Part shown: in pieces, positions 1 through 7,797 of the stretch
How the letters are laid out: each line of letters begins with the position of its first letter
Position numbering within the stretch: the stretch's first letter is position 1
NCBI RefSeq assembly: GCF_002884445.1
Contig: NZ_KZ614144.1
Span: 5,568,712 to 5,632,711 of the forward strand
Direction of reading: 5' to 3'
Length of the DNA stretch: 64,000 nt
Source: Paenibacillus castaneae
GTDB taxonomy: Bacteria; Bacillota; Bacilli; Paenibacillales; Paenibacillaceae
Program-made: the position numbers and the translations under genes
Notes under the pieces: generated by a model
What the model was told of the DNA's origin: nothing
Databases searched by the model: none
The model's input: only the letters and a program-made list of their open reading frames with translations

Positions 1-27
1 AGTGCATCCGTATTAAGCGGATGCACT
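1..27 (-). terminator. Hairpin terminator after khtT
   Basis: Positions 1-10 and 18-27 are perfect 10-base inverted repeats around a 7-base loop. The hairpin lies just beyond the khtT stop codon on the minus strand. Any T-run would fall outside the window, so termination is inferred from position and stem strength. Confidence 0.6.
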
Positions 28-58
28 TCTCTTGGTAACTTTCACTACGTTTTTCTAA

Positions 59-547
59 CTATCCGTTCAACAATAGCTCTTTCAATAACCGAATCTGCTT
101 TCTTTCTCCTGCTATAACAACAGTCATATCCGCAGCCAACAGGTCATCCGGTCCTGGATTGATTTTCTGTTTCTTCTTCTCTACAATTGCAAGAATCGTG
201 GCTCCCGTACGTTGGCGAACCTCTAATTCAGCGATGGATTTATTCACACATTTAAAATTCGATTCTATTTTGCACCATTCAATAACTAACTCATCAAGAG
301 ACACTTCAATCGTTTCGAGCGCTTTAGGCTTATAACTCATTCCGCCAATAATAGATGCGATTTGTCTAGCTTCTTCATCCTCTAAGGTTACTTGGGAGAT
401 CGTCTCATCCGGGTCGTCATCGTCGAAATGATAGATTTCTCTTCTACCATCATCATGGATAACAATAACCAATTTATCTCCTGATCTCGTATCCACCTGA
501 AATTTTCTACCAATACCAGGCAGATCGGATTCTCTTATCGTACTCAT
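59..547 (-). CDS. khtT: KhtT-like regulatory subunit of K+/H+ antiporter
   Basis: A 162-residue soluble protein with a C-terminal TrkA-C/RCK-C type domain (about residues 75-160), the size and layout of Bacillus KhtT. KhtT partners the membrane antiporter KhtU and gates potassium efflux; in B. subtilis the TrkA-C domain binds c-di-AMP. Here it lies 21 bases downstream of a KhtU-like gene on the same strand, so the two form an operon. The start is an ATG behind GGAGGATG with about 10 bases of spacing. There are no membrane segments. The c-di-AMP response is inferred from the family, not visible in the sequence. Confidence 0.88.
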   Translation of the reverse strand: MSTIRESDLPGIGRKFQVDTRSGDKLVIVIHDDGRREIYHFDDDDPDETISQVTLEDEEARQIASIIGGMSYKPKALETIEVSLDELVIEWCKIESNFKCVNKSIAELEVRQRTGATILAIVEKKKQKINPGPDDLLAADMTVVIAGERKQIRLLKELLLNG

Positions 548-568
548 TTTTCAACATCCTCCGTTCTG

Positions 569-1786
569 TTATCCTACACTTTTATCTTTTTCTTTTGCTT
601 TGCTCCATTTGAATATTTTATTTAAGCCAGCATATATAGGTTTTGATTCTTTTGTCAATAGCGGACCAAGAATAGCCAATATTAGAACATAGAGAGCGGA
701 AAACGGTTTAAGCAGCGGCATTAACCCTGCAGCTATTCCTAAGTTGGCCACAATAATCGTAAATTCGCCTCGGGCCATCACCGTAAGCCCAATATTCGTA
801 GATGCTTTATGGGAAAGTCCAGCATTTCTGCCCGCTATCATACCGGCTAGCAAATTTCCAATAATAGTTAGCAATACGGCTCCTATTGCTATCCATGCAG
901 CATCGCCAAGAGTTAGAGGGTCAATGCTTAATCCAAAGCTAAAGAAAAATATAGCACCGAAGAAGTCACGGAATGGTATTACAAGATGTTCAATTCGCTT
1001 GCTATGCTCCGTTTCCGATAAGGCTAGACCGAACAGCAATGCGCCAATGGCTTCTGCGACATGCAAAGTTTCCGAGAAACCTGCAATGAAAAATAATGCG
1101 GAAAATACGACAATAATAAATATTTCGTTAGAGGTGATATTTAACAGCTTGTTTAATAACGGGGTTGCTTTTCGAGCAATTATAAAGAACAAAAGCATAT
1201 ATCCCATCGATATTCCTACAGAAACAATAATTCCTCCGATGGAAGTTGCTCCTCCAAGAAGCAGGCCTGACATGACGGAAAGAAATACAGCTAGAAAAAG
1301 ATCATCGAACAAAATCATGCCCAAGATCAGCTCTGTTTCTGAATTACCGGTACGTCGAAGATCAACTAATACTTTGGCTACGATTGCTGTAGAGGATACG
1401 GACAGCATACCAGCAATAATCAATGTTTCATATAGGGGAAAATTAACCAAAAATCCATAAGCTAAACCAATTACAAAATTTAATAGTACGTATATTGTAC
1501 CTCCAAATACAATATTACGACCCGATTTGACTAATTTAGAGACGGAAAACTCTAATCCTATATAAAATAATAGAAAGAGAACCCCGATTCGTCCTAGAAA
1601 TGATATTAATTCTTCGCTTTCAACAAACCTGAAATCAAATATGCCGATTGTTGGGGCATGCGGTCCTACTAACATTCCGAGAACGATTAAAAACGGTATG
1701 ATGGAAAACCTCATCTTACTGGCAATTACAGAAGCAATTGCAATTAATAATAAAGCTGTTCCTACTTCAAAGATCATGTGGTCCAT
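569..1786 (-). CDS. khtU: KhtU-like K+/H+ antiporter (CPA2 family)
   Basis: A 405-residue integral membrane protein with about 12 hydrophobic segments and the CPA2 sodium/hydrogen exchanger fold (Pfam Na_H_Exchanger type). It contains the acidic pair LFDDLFLA near residue 160, the position of the ion-binding aspartates in CPA2 antiporters. It probably exports K+ in exchange for H+ at the cytoplasmic membrane under control of the downstream khtT product. The gene is first in the pair, behind a good promoter at 1831-1859. The start at the ATG at 1786 sits somewhat far from a GGGAGGGAG site; the ATG three codons later is an alternative. Confidence 0.87.
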   Translation of the reverse strand: MDHMIFEVGTALLLIAIASVIASKMRFSIIPFLIVLGMLVGPHAPTIGIFDFRFVESEELISFLGRIGVLFLLFYIGLEFSVSKLVKSGRNIVFGGTIYVLLNFVIGLAYGFLVNFPLYETLIIAGMLSVSSTAIVAKVLVDLRRTGNSETELILGMILFDDLFLAVFLSVMSGLLLGGATSIGGIIVSVGISMGYMLLFFIIARKATPLLNKLLNITSNEIFIIVVFSALFFIAGFSETLHVAEAIGALLFGLALSETEHSKRIEHLVIPFRDFFGAIFFFSFGLSIDPLTLGDAAWIAIGAVLLTIIGNLLAGMIAGRNAGLSHKASTNIGLTVMARGEFTIIVANLGIAAGLMPLLKPFSALYVLILAILGPLLTKESKPIYAGLNKIFKWSKAKEKDKSVG

Positions 1787-1830
1787 ACAATGTTTATCTC
1801 CCTCCCTATTTATTGTGGGCGATCACCTAT

Positions 1831-1859
1831 ATTATACAGAAAAACGCATAACCATCCAA
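1831..1859 (-). promoter_or_regulatory. Sigma-A-like promoter for khtUT
   Basis: On the minus strand TTGGAT (1854-1859) is followed after 17 bases by a perfect TATAAT (1831-1836). It would start a transcript about 40 bases before the khtU start codon. The remaining bases between khtU and tdk (about 1860-2190) carry two hairpins and no convincing gene. Confidence 0.65.
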
Positions 1860-2011
1860 GGATAAAGACAGATAAAACCCAATAAAATCGCGGCTTTTTC
1901 GGAATTTGTTCATTAAATCTCTATGTTCAGTGGGTATTAATCATGCAGGAAATATGCATCGTGGAAATTGTTTAGTACATTTACCAAGAAAAGCTGTACA
2001 TAGCCTAAATT

Positions 2012-2038
2012 AAAACCCTCCCGATCGGGAGGGTTTTT
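2012..2038. terminator. Bidirectional palindromic terminator
   Basis: An A4 run, a perfect CCCTCCC-GATC-GGGAGGG hairpin and a T5 run. It is flanked by A and T runs on both sides and so could act in both directions. It lies between tdk and khtU. Confidence 0.7.
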
Positions 2039-2135
2039 AATATGATAACCAATGTATTCCCTGCGAATACCTTCCAACCTGTCCCGACTGGCGAAAGGAC
2101 ATGTAATTTTCTTTAGCGCGGGCGCGATAGACAAA

Positions 2136-2172
2136 AAGAGCCCTCGGCCTGTAATAAAGGCCGAGAGCTCTT
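2136..2172 (-). terminator. Terminator after tdk
   Basis: A long hairpin (AAGAGC, then TCGGCCT paired with AGGCCGA and GCTCTT) is followed on the minus strand by a T-run. It lies 20 bases past the tdk stop codon. Confidence 0.8.
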
Positions 2173-2192
2173 GGGGATGACACTGTTACATT

Positions 2193-2783
2193 CTACGCCT
2201 TGCGGAATGCCTCATTATAGCAGCGTCTGCATACCGGCTTGTAATCCTCATTGCCGCCAATCTGTATTTGCTCGCCCGCATTCACGGGCTGACTGTCGTT
2301 GAAGCGGATAACCATCGTTGCCTTGCGGTCGCAGTACCAGCAAATCGTTTTAATTTCTTCGATTTTATCCGCCTGCACAAGTAGATTATAGCTGCCTTCG
2401 AACAGCTGGTTTTGAAAATCATTTTTTAACCCAAATGCCATAACAGGTATGTTAAGCTCGTCTACAACCTGAGTAAGCTCAAGAATATGATGCTTCTTCA
2501 AAAACTGCGCCTCATCAATAAGTACGCAATAAATTTTGCCGTTAGCTGATGCAGCGACACGTGATTTGACACTTTCATATAAATTGGTTTCTTTATAAAC
2601 CGGAATGGCATCCCGCTCGAAGCCGACTCGAGAGCCTACGCGATCAGCATTTCCTCGTGCGCTTATCGATGGGGAGTAGATCAGTACCGGCTTGCCCTGC
2701 TCCTCATAATTATAAGCTACCTTAATAATCTCAAACGATTTCCCGCTGTTCATCGTTCCGTATTTGTAATAAAGCTGAGCCAA
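2193..2783 (-). CDS. tdk: Thymidine kinase (type II)
   Basis: A 196-residue cytosolic enzyme that phosphorylates thymidine to dTMP with ATP in nucleoside salvage. Visible motifs are the P-loop GTMNSGKS at residues 9-16, the lid-side VLIDEAQFL near residue 90, and two CxxC pairs (CWYC near residue 147 and CRRC near residue 186) that bind structural zinc in type II thymidine kinases. Length is normal for the family. The start is a TTG six bases behind GGAGGAG. It is a single gene with its own terminator and has no visible link to the ter genes downstream. Confidence 0.95.
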   Translation of the reverse strand: MAQLYYKYGTMNSGKSFEIIKVAYNYEEQGKPVLIYSPSISARGNADRVGSRVGFERDAIPVYKETNLYESVKSRVAASANGKIYCVLIDEAQFLKKHHILELTQVVDELNIPVMAFGLKNDFQNQLFEGSYNLLVQADKIEEIKTICWYCDRKATMVIRFNDSQPVNAGEQIQIGGNEDYKPVCRRCYNEAFRKA

Positions 2784-2853
2784 TCAAATCTCCTCCAGAA
2801 TCAGTTCAATTCTTTTATTATACAGGAAGAAATGACGGCACCCAAGCATTTCG

Positions 2854-3651
2854 TTAATGAGCAGCTTTCGCAATTCCTTCTTTTTCTCCTTCTTCTTTAT
2901 CGCTCGATAAGAACCAGCCGGATACAGCAATTAGAACAAGTACAACATAGAAGGTTACCTTCCAGCCCGTGGAGTGCGCAAATTCATATGGAATAATATC
3001 CAATGCCGGGTGAGACAACGTATATACTGCTAATTTCACACCAACCCAACCTACGATACAGAAAGCAGCCATTTCAAGACCAGGCTTGCGTTCCAGCAGC
3101 TTAACGAATACGGTTGCCGCAAAACGCATAATGACGAGGCCTATGAATCCGCCAATGAAAATAACCAAGAAATGCCCGCCATCCATACCTCCGATTTTCG
3201 GAAGAGTTGTCGCCGGAAGAGCTACGGCAAGAGCAACCGCTGCAAGAATGGAATCAACCGCGAATGCGATATCCGCAATCTCTACTTTAACGACAGTGAG
3301 CCAGAAGCTGCTTTTCTTCTTCTCGGGCTTCTCTTCTTTAACCGCTTCTTCCTTATGTTTATGAAATAATACTTTTCGGAAAATATGATTTAACGCAATA
3401 AACAATAAGTATAGGGCTCCTATTGCTTGTACCTGCCATACATTTACTAAGAAAGAGATCGCAAATAATGATCCGAATCTGAATACGAATGCCCCCGCCA
3501 AGCCGTAAAACAATGCTTTTTTCCTTGCCTTTTCCGGCAAGTGCTTCACCATAATGGCAAGCACCAGCGCGTTATCGGCTGCAAGCAAGCCCTCAATGGC
3601 GATCAGAATGAGCAGCACCCAGCCGTATTCCATCAATAAACCAAAATCCAT
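2854..3651 (-). CDS. terC: TerC family membrane protein (YkoY/MeeY-like), riboswitch controlled
   Basis: A 265-residue polytopic membrane protein of the TerC family. The two signature repeats are clear: GLLAADNALVLAIMVKHLP in the first transmembrane hairpin and EIADIAFAVDSILAA in the second half, with the acidic residues thought to coordinate metal. Bacillus TerC proteins YkoY (MeeY) and YceF (MeeF) support manganese export and metalation of secreted enzymes. The start is set at the ATG at 3651 because AGGAGG lies eight bases before it. The open frame upstream runs through a riboswitch and is not coding. Regulation is very probably by Mn2+ through that element. A second TerC lies at 12409-13212. 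Confidence 0.92.
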   Translation of the reverse strand: MDFGLLMEYGWVLLILIAIEGLLAADNALVLAIMVKHLPEKARKKALFYGLAGAFVFRFGSLFAISFLVNVWQVQAIGALYLLFIALNHIFRKVLFHKHKEEAVKEEKPEKKKSSFWLTVVKVEIADIAFAVDSILAAVALAVALPATTLPKIGGMDGGHFLVIFIGGFIGLVIMRFAATVFVKLLERKPGLEMAAFCIVGWVGVKLAVYTLSHPALDIIPYEFAHSTGWKVTFYVVLVLIAVSGWFLSSDKEEGEKEGIAKAAH

Positions 3652-3671
3652 TTGTTGTCCTCCTCGTTTTT

Positions 3672-3829
3672 TACGGTTGAATACATAAAAAAAGAGACCT
3701 TTGCCTTGATTAGGCAAAGGTCTCGCTAACAACGCCGAAACGTTGCCAATAAAGCCGGGGAAGGTCAATTCCCGTATTGACGACTTTATTGTGGCAGCTA
3801 CTCCCCTTTGGAGTTTGTATTCAACCGTA
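3672..3829. repeat. 14-base inverted repeat arms enclosing the riboswitch
   Basis: TACGGTTGAATACA at 3672-3685 and its exact reverse complement at 3816-3829 bracket the aptamer and terminator. In the RNA the 5-prime arm lies just before the aptamer. The 3-prime arm lies between the terminator and the Shine-Dalgarno sequence. Confidence 0.85.
3687..3829 (-). promoter_or_regulatory. yybP-ykoY manganese riboswitch with terminator
   Basis: On the minus strand the leader holds the aptamer hallmark CAAAGGGGAGTAGC (about 3799-3812) and a 3-prime arm GCGAGACCTTTG that can close P1 with it. That arm is also the 5-prime half of a perfect 12-bp terminator hairpin (3694-3724, GAGACCTTTGCC paired with GGCAAAGGTCTC) followed by seven T. 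Sharing P1 with the terminator is the classic arrangement in which Mn2+ binding favours read-through. The downstream gene is TerC, the gene family that names this element. Confidence 0.88.
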
Positions 3830-3914
3830 TCAAGTTTAATTTGCTTAGTGTACACATGTTGATACGAGCTTTATACCCAATACGTTTCATTTTTTGTATT
3901 TATTTTATTTGGAA

Positions 3915-4475
3915 TCAAATGGCTTGCAGACGAGACTTCGCCTCTCCATACGCTTTGACAATTTGCTGTATCCTTTGAAATTCAGGATCTGTTGGGCCTA
4001 GGTCAGCCATAAACATCCGATGCAAAATTTGATTGTAAATATGTTGTCGAGCCTCGATTAATTCCACTTCCATTCGGATAAGATCCACAAGCTCGTTCTC
4101 CTCAATGAGCCCATCAATATCAAGTGAAGCTTGCGAAGAGTCTGATCGCAAGTCACTTATAATATCAGACTGACGATCAAAGCGCGGCAGCTCCTCATAA
4201 CTGGCAGGCTCGTCCTCTCTGCCAAGCGGTACAGACGTATTTAATTCCGACAAAATAATCCCTTCCTTGGCTAACATGACCTGAAAGGGTTTATGTTGAA
4301 GCAGATCTGCGATGACGAGTCTGCTCATATCCTTATTGCGAATAAGGGATGAATCGAACGGATGAAGAATCCACTGCTCATCCTGATTGAATAGATTAAA
4401 GGTGAACCATTCCCCGCCATAGATGAAACGAACATTTATATTGGATTCCGAAATAATTTCATAAGTGAACTCCAA
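3915..4475 (-). CDS. Uncharacterised protein next to TerC and TelA genes
   Basis: A 186-residue soluble protein that I do not recognise. The N-terminal half (about residues 1-80) is predicted beta-rich with aromatic residues (FIYGGEWFTFNLF). The C-terminal third (about 115-186) is charged and helical, ending in a possible coiled coil. There is no signal peptide or membrane segment. The start chosen is a TTG at 4475, six to seven bases after GGAGGG; the longer frame from 4490 begins inside that site. It sits between the riboswitch-controlled TerC gene and the TelA unit on the same strand, so a role in the same stress system is possible but unproven. Confidence 0.7.
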   Translation of the reverse strand: MEFTYEIISESNINVRFIYGGEWFTFNLFNQDEQWILHPFDSSLIRNKDMSRLVIADLLQHKPFQVMLAKEGIILSELNTSVPLGREDEPASYEELPRFDRQSDIISDLRSDSSQASLDIDGLIEENELVDLIRMEVELIEARQHIYNQILHRMFMADLGPTDPEFQRIQQIVKAYGEAKSRLQAI

Positions 4476-4545
4476 AGGGAATCCCTCCAATCATCTAGTA
4501 TCTCACCTACCATTATACCAAATGAGGGAGGGATTCTAATAGAGG

Positions 4546-4641
4546 CTAGTTATATTTTTCCAGAATAGCATCTGCTTTTTCCGAGCTTGCAACGATTATC
4601 AGCACCACAATAATTACGGCTAGAACAATACGTCCAAGCAT
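4546..4641 (-). CDS. Small single-span membrane protein (31 aa)
   Basis: An ATG preceded by GAGGTGATC opens a 31-codon frame. Residues 5-18 are a strongly hydrophobic helix (IVLAVIIVVLIIVA), followed by a charged tail (EKADAILEKYN). It lies between the TelA gene and the 186-residue unknown, but the telA terminator at 4737-4767 separates it from telA. Good ribosome site, membrane-helix composition and position argue for a real gene. The short length keeps the confidence moderate. Confidence 0.5.
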   Translation of the reverse strand: MLGRIVLAVIIVVLIIVASSEKADAILEKYN

Positions 4642-4736
4642 AGTGTGATCACCTCGTTTTTCCTATAAAATATGCCGGTTTTGCTTAATTTATGAGCCGA
4701 TTTATCCCTCGATAAACCTAACCAAGCCTACAAAAA

Positions 4737-4767
4737 AAGGACAAGCTCTATTCGAGAGCTCGTCCTT
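4737..4767 (-). terminator. Terminator after telA
   Basis: AAGGAC and AGCTCT pair with AGAGCT and GTCCTT around a short loop. Seven T follow on the minus strand. It is placed 19 bases beyond the telA stop codon. Confidence 0.85.
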
Positions 4768-4785
4768 GATAAGATTGAATGATGA

Positions 4786-5880
4786 TTATTCCAAAAATCC
4801 TTTTGTCACAGATGGCGGAAGCTCATTTTGACTTGCTCCAGCGCCCGCTCCAATACCGAGACGTTGTCCAACCTGCTGATTGATTTGAGTCATTTTCTCC
4901 GTTTGCTGCGACACCGTTTGGATAATTTGACGGTTAGAATTTTCATACTTATCCATTGCCGAGAATAGATCTGACATCGCACGCTCCACCAGTTCCATGC
5001 TCATGGCTGGCTTCGTTAATGCTTGATTAGCTCTGTCACTCGTTTCGTTTAAGAGACGCGCGTTCTCTGCGAATTGATTGCCGAGCATTTCATTCGTTGA
5101 ATTAACCGCTTCAATCGCTTTCATCTGATCGTCAATCGCACTCGCGATGAGTACGGATACCGACATGAGATGCTGTGTCTTATCAATGGAGCTGTCGAGT
5201 GCATCCATCAGCTTGTCATTCGTATCGTTAATAATATCGGTTGCCGCAATAGCCTGCTGGTAGAGCATGATCATTTCCGTATAGGTTTGCAGCTTCGTAA
5301 CGACCTTGCGTAGTCCGCGCTCTAAATAGGTTTTCCGAAGCTCGTTCTCGGGCTTTGCAATTTCATCCTCGAACATCTTCTTAAGACGATTGCCATATTC
5401 AACAAGCAGTTGAAGATCATACACATTATCTAGACTGCTGCGTTTAAGGTTCCGCATGTGTACGACGTTTTCTTCCAAAGTGTCACGGCCGTCGCGCAAG
5501 GATTTGACGATAGCTTGTACATTCGTTTTCGTAGATTGATATTTATAAATATAAGCTTTCATCGGCGCTTTGCGCAGCAGCTTCTGCATTAAGCTTTGCT
5601 GTCTGCTTTTGCTAAGATCCTCGACCTCGCTTCGCAGCTTCAGCATATTGCTTGCTACTTCCGTTCTTTTGCCAGACATCAGATCAGAGAGCGGCCGCTC
5701 CAGCATCGTAAGCGTTTGTCCCGAGCGCTCCAACGTTTTTTGACCCTTTTTTGTAATTTCGTCCATTAGTGAATCTAAATTCATTGCATCGGTAGTAGCT
5801 ACCTTCTGCATCGTGCTTTGCACTTCTTGCTCCAGCTTGTTTAAATCTTCATTCTTCAATTGAACCAATTGTTGCGCCAT
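4786..5880 (-). CDS. telA: TelA family toxic-anion resistance protein
   Basis: A 364-residue, almost entirely alpha-helical cytoplasmic protein of the TelA/KlaA family (B. subtilis relatives YaaN and YceH). Features are a heptad-rich N-terminus, the conserved central block with LERPLSDLMSGKR near residue 65, and long helices up to about residue 340. TelA proteins accompany Ter genes and are linked to tellurite and cell-envelope stress; their biochemical role is unknown. The gene follows the XpaC-like gene by 17 bases, as xpaC-yaaN do in B. subtilis. The ATG at 5880 has better spacing from AGAGGGGG than the one at 5886. Confidence 0.9.
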   Translation of the reverse strand: MAQQLVQLKNEDLNKLEQEVQSTMQKVATTDAMNLDSLMDEITKKGQKTLERSGQTLTMLERPLSDLMSGKRTEVASNMLKLRSEVEDLSKSRQQSLMQKLLRKAPMKAYIYKYQSTKTNVQAIVKSLRDGRDTLEENVVHMRNLKRSSLDNVYDLQLLVEYGNRLKKMFEDEIAKPENELRKTYLERGLRKVVTKLQTYTEMIMLYQQAIAATDIINDTNDKLMDALDSSIDKTQHLMSVSVLIASAIDDQMKAIEAVNSTNEMLGNQFAENARLLNETSDRANQALTKPAMSMELVERAMSDLFSAMDKYENSNRQIIQTVSQQTEKMTQINQQVGQRLGIGAGAGASQNELPPSVTKGFLE

Positions 5881-5897
5881 TGCCATTTCCCCCTCTA

Positions 5898-6596
5898 TTA
5901 GTCGGTAAGATGATAACGTTGATGCATTAATTCAGCTTTCGTTCGGAGCTCCATTAAATCCTTCTGTTCAATTGTTTTTGTATAAAAGGTTAGTTTAGAA
6001 TCAACATCCTTAATGCCATCAAGCAGGAGCCGTCTGTTCTGACGTTTCGCTTCGCCGCTTAAGCGCAGGAATGGATTAATGGTCGAATTGAGGTCTTTCC
6101 TAATTAGACGAACGATATTGTGGTTGATGCTGGGATCTCCCAAAGCGACCAGATCAGGTATCAACCGATTAAGACGCGATAACAAGGCTAACGTTTTCTG
6201 TACAATCTCATCATCTAGGTTATTCTGCTCACCTTCGAGCAAAATCATATCTTCAATGATTCCAATGTACTCTAAAGCAGAAGCAAGCTCCGGATCAGAA
6301 ATGACCGGGTGTGCGGCTGCTCCCTGCTCTGCGGAATGCTGCTGGCTTTGATTAAGCATCCCCGCATTAGCTGGCGAGCCTGTTTGCTGCTGCCCAATAG
6401 GCGGATTCTGCGTTCCATGCTGCAGCTCCGGCCCCCCTGTTTGTTGTCCGATTGCTTTCAAATCTCGTTTTCTCCACATCAAAGCGCCAAACATGCCGAG
6501 AGCGGGAATCGCAATTGCTAAATAAGGAGAAGTAAGCCAGTAAACAACGATGGCAACCACGTAGCTGCCCAAAGCTAAAATTAACGTTTTTTTCAT
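5898..6596 (-). CDS. xpaC: XpaC-like membrane-anchored protein, TelA partner
   Basis: A 232-residue protein with two hydrophobic segments at the N-terminus (about residues 3-40), a Gln/Gly/Pro-rich linker (about 50-100) and a helical C-terminal domain (about 105-232). The helical part resembles the XpaC family (5-bromo-4-chloroindolyl phosphate hydrolysis protein), whose name reflects an old phenotype and not a proven enzyme. Its position directly before telA matches the xpaC-yaaN pair of Bacillus. The start at 6596 follows GGAGGTG; the longer frame to 6656 overlaps the promoter. Family assignment rests mainly on architecture and neighbourhood. Confidence 0.65.
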   Translation of the reverse strand: MKKTLILALGSYVVAIVVYWLTSPYLAIAIPALGMFGALMWRKRDLKAIGQQTGGPELQHGTQNPPIGQQQTGSPANAGMLNQSQQHSAEQGAAAHPVISDPELASALEYIGIIEDMILLEGEQNNLDDEIVQKTLALLSRLNRLIPDLVALGDPSINHNIVRLIRKDLNSTINPFLRLSGEAKRQNRRLLLDGIKDVDSKLTFYTKTIEQKDLMELRTKAELMHQRYHLTD

Positions 6597-6655
6597 TGCT
6601 GCACCTCCATCTTGATTACGCCGGAACATGCTGTAAATACAATTATTCATAATCA

Positions 6656-6685
6656 ATTATCTCGTTTTTAGTGTACTCAAGTCAA
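6656..6685 (-). promoter_or_regulatory. Promoter for xpaC-telA
   Basis: On the minus strand TTGACT (6680-6685) and GATAAT (6656-6661) are separated by 18 bases. The pair lies 60 bases before the xpaC-like start and just after the terminator of the upstream operon. Confidence 0.6.
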
Positions 6686-6697
6686 TTTATAAATAAA

Positions 6698-6718
6698 AAA
6701 ATGGGCTCTCGCCCATTT
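6698..6718 (-). terminator. Terminator of the ter biosynthetic operon
   Basis: AAATGGGC-TCTC-GCCCATTT followed by a T-run on the minus strand. It lies 42 bases past the ATP-grasp stop codon and separates this operon from xpaC-telA. Confidence 0.85.
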
Positions 6719-6760
6719 CTCTTGCAGCTTGTGTGATTTATTCATTAATATGACAAGCAA

Positions 6761-7774
6761 TCACTTCATAATTAATGGCTGCTCTACATAACCAGCCTGA
6801 ATTCCAAATTGCGGTACTGGAGCTTCAACTGCTTTGCCTTGCAGCGCTTGAACAGCGAGATAAGGCATATTCACGCCGGACAGGCAAGTAATATAAAGTC
6901 CGCCTGACATACGCGGATTAATTTCAAGCAATTTAGGAATACCATTACTGTAACGTACTTGAATGTTGAACGCATATGGAATTCGCAGCGCTCTGGCAAT
7001 ACGGTCGGCAATATCCAGCAGCTCAGGCGTATCCTCTAAATAATACATTCGTCCAGCTGACTTCCGGCGCGGGATCGCCGTAAGGAGCTCCCCTTCAGCC
7101 GTTGAGACGCAATCAATGCTGTATTCGGTACCGCTTAGCAGCTCCATAACCATAATACTATCGAATCGATCAGTAGAAGACAAGGTTTCATAAGCCTGCT
7201 TAAATGTAGTAGATAAGGATACATAACCATACAGCTCAACTAGCGGATCACGATCATTGTTAATAATACGGAAGCCCATTCCGCCCTCGGACTTCGTCGG
7301 CTTAAAGCAAACTTGATGTCCGGCTGCCGTTAGCTCCTCATAGGCTTGCTTAAATTGCTCGGCTGTATTCACAACACGATAATCCGGTATGGCGACCAAC
7401 TCCATATCAGCTAACGCTTCATAAAATTTATCCTTTTCAATCATAGAATCAAGCAGCTCGATATCGCGGCAGACCATCACTTTAGTGCCAATCTCATCAA
7501 ATAAATGTGCATGTCTGGATATATCCTCCATATGAAGGCGCGGAATAAATAGATCGATCTTATTGCGTTTACAGAAATCTACACAAAACTGAACATATTC
7601 CAATCCAACAACCGCTGGTTCAATATCCTTATGGTCAGCCGCTATAAGCGATAGATGGTTAATATCAGGATGCGTTCCGTAAAACTCATATTGCTCGCCA
7701 TTTGGATTATTGCGTATCATATTAATATAATGGTAGGCTACCGAAAACCAACGATTCATGTAAACCCGGATCAT
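6761..7774 (-). CDS. ATP-grasp ligase of the ter biosynthetic module
   Basis: A 337-residue cytoplasmic protein of the ATP-grasp superfamily, which forms amide or ester-like bonds through an acyl-phosphate. Visible are the nucleotide-binding lysine and glycine loop (FKPTKSEGGMGF near residues 155-166), the central SIDC motif and the metal-binding LEINPRMSGG near the C-terminus (about 295-304). It is the last gene of the five-gene operon after the HAD gene (23-base gap). In Ter clusters this ligase is predicted to couple an amino acid or similar group to a ribosylated intermediate. Substrate is unknown. The start at 7774 follows AAGGA; the longer frame to 7828 overlaps the HAD gene. Confidence 0.88.
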   Translation of the reverse strand: MIRVYMNRWFSVAYHYINMIRNNPNGEQYEFYGTHPDINHLSLIAADHKDIEPAVVGLEYVQFCVDFCKRNKIDLFIPRLHMEDISRHAHLFDEIGTKVMVCRDIELLDSMIEKDKFYEALADMELVAIPDYRVVNTAEQFKQAYEELTAAGHQVCFKPTKSEGGMGFRIINNDRDPLVELYGYVSLSTTFKQAYETLSSTDRFDSIMVMELLSGTEYSIDCVSTAEGELLTAIPRRKSAGRMYYLEDTPELLDIADRIARALRIPYAFNIQVRYSNGIPKLLEINPRMSGGLYITCLSGVNMPYLAVQALQGKAVEAPVPQFGIQAGYVEQPLIMK

Positions 7775-7797
7775 CTTCAAATTCCTTCTTCCATTTA

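Noticed and set aside
744-1460. 238-aa ORF opposite khtU
   Set aside because: It is the antisense shadow of a clear membrane-protein gene. No ribosome site.
1937-2134. 65-aa open frame on the minus strand
   Set aside because: It crosses the perfect palindromic terminator at 2012-2038 and has no ribosome site. No protein-like pattern.
3652-3855. N-terminal extension of the TerC gene
   Set aside because: This stretch is the manganese riboswitch and terminator. The ATG at 3651 has the ribosome site and the usual TerC N-terminus.
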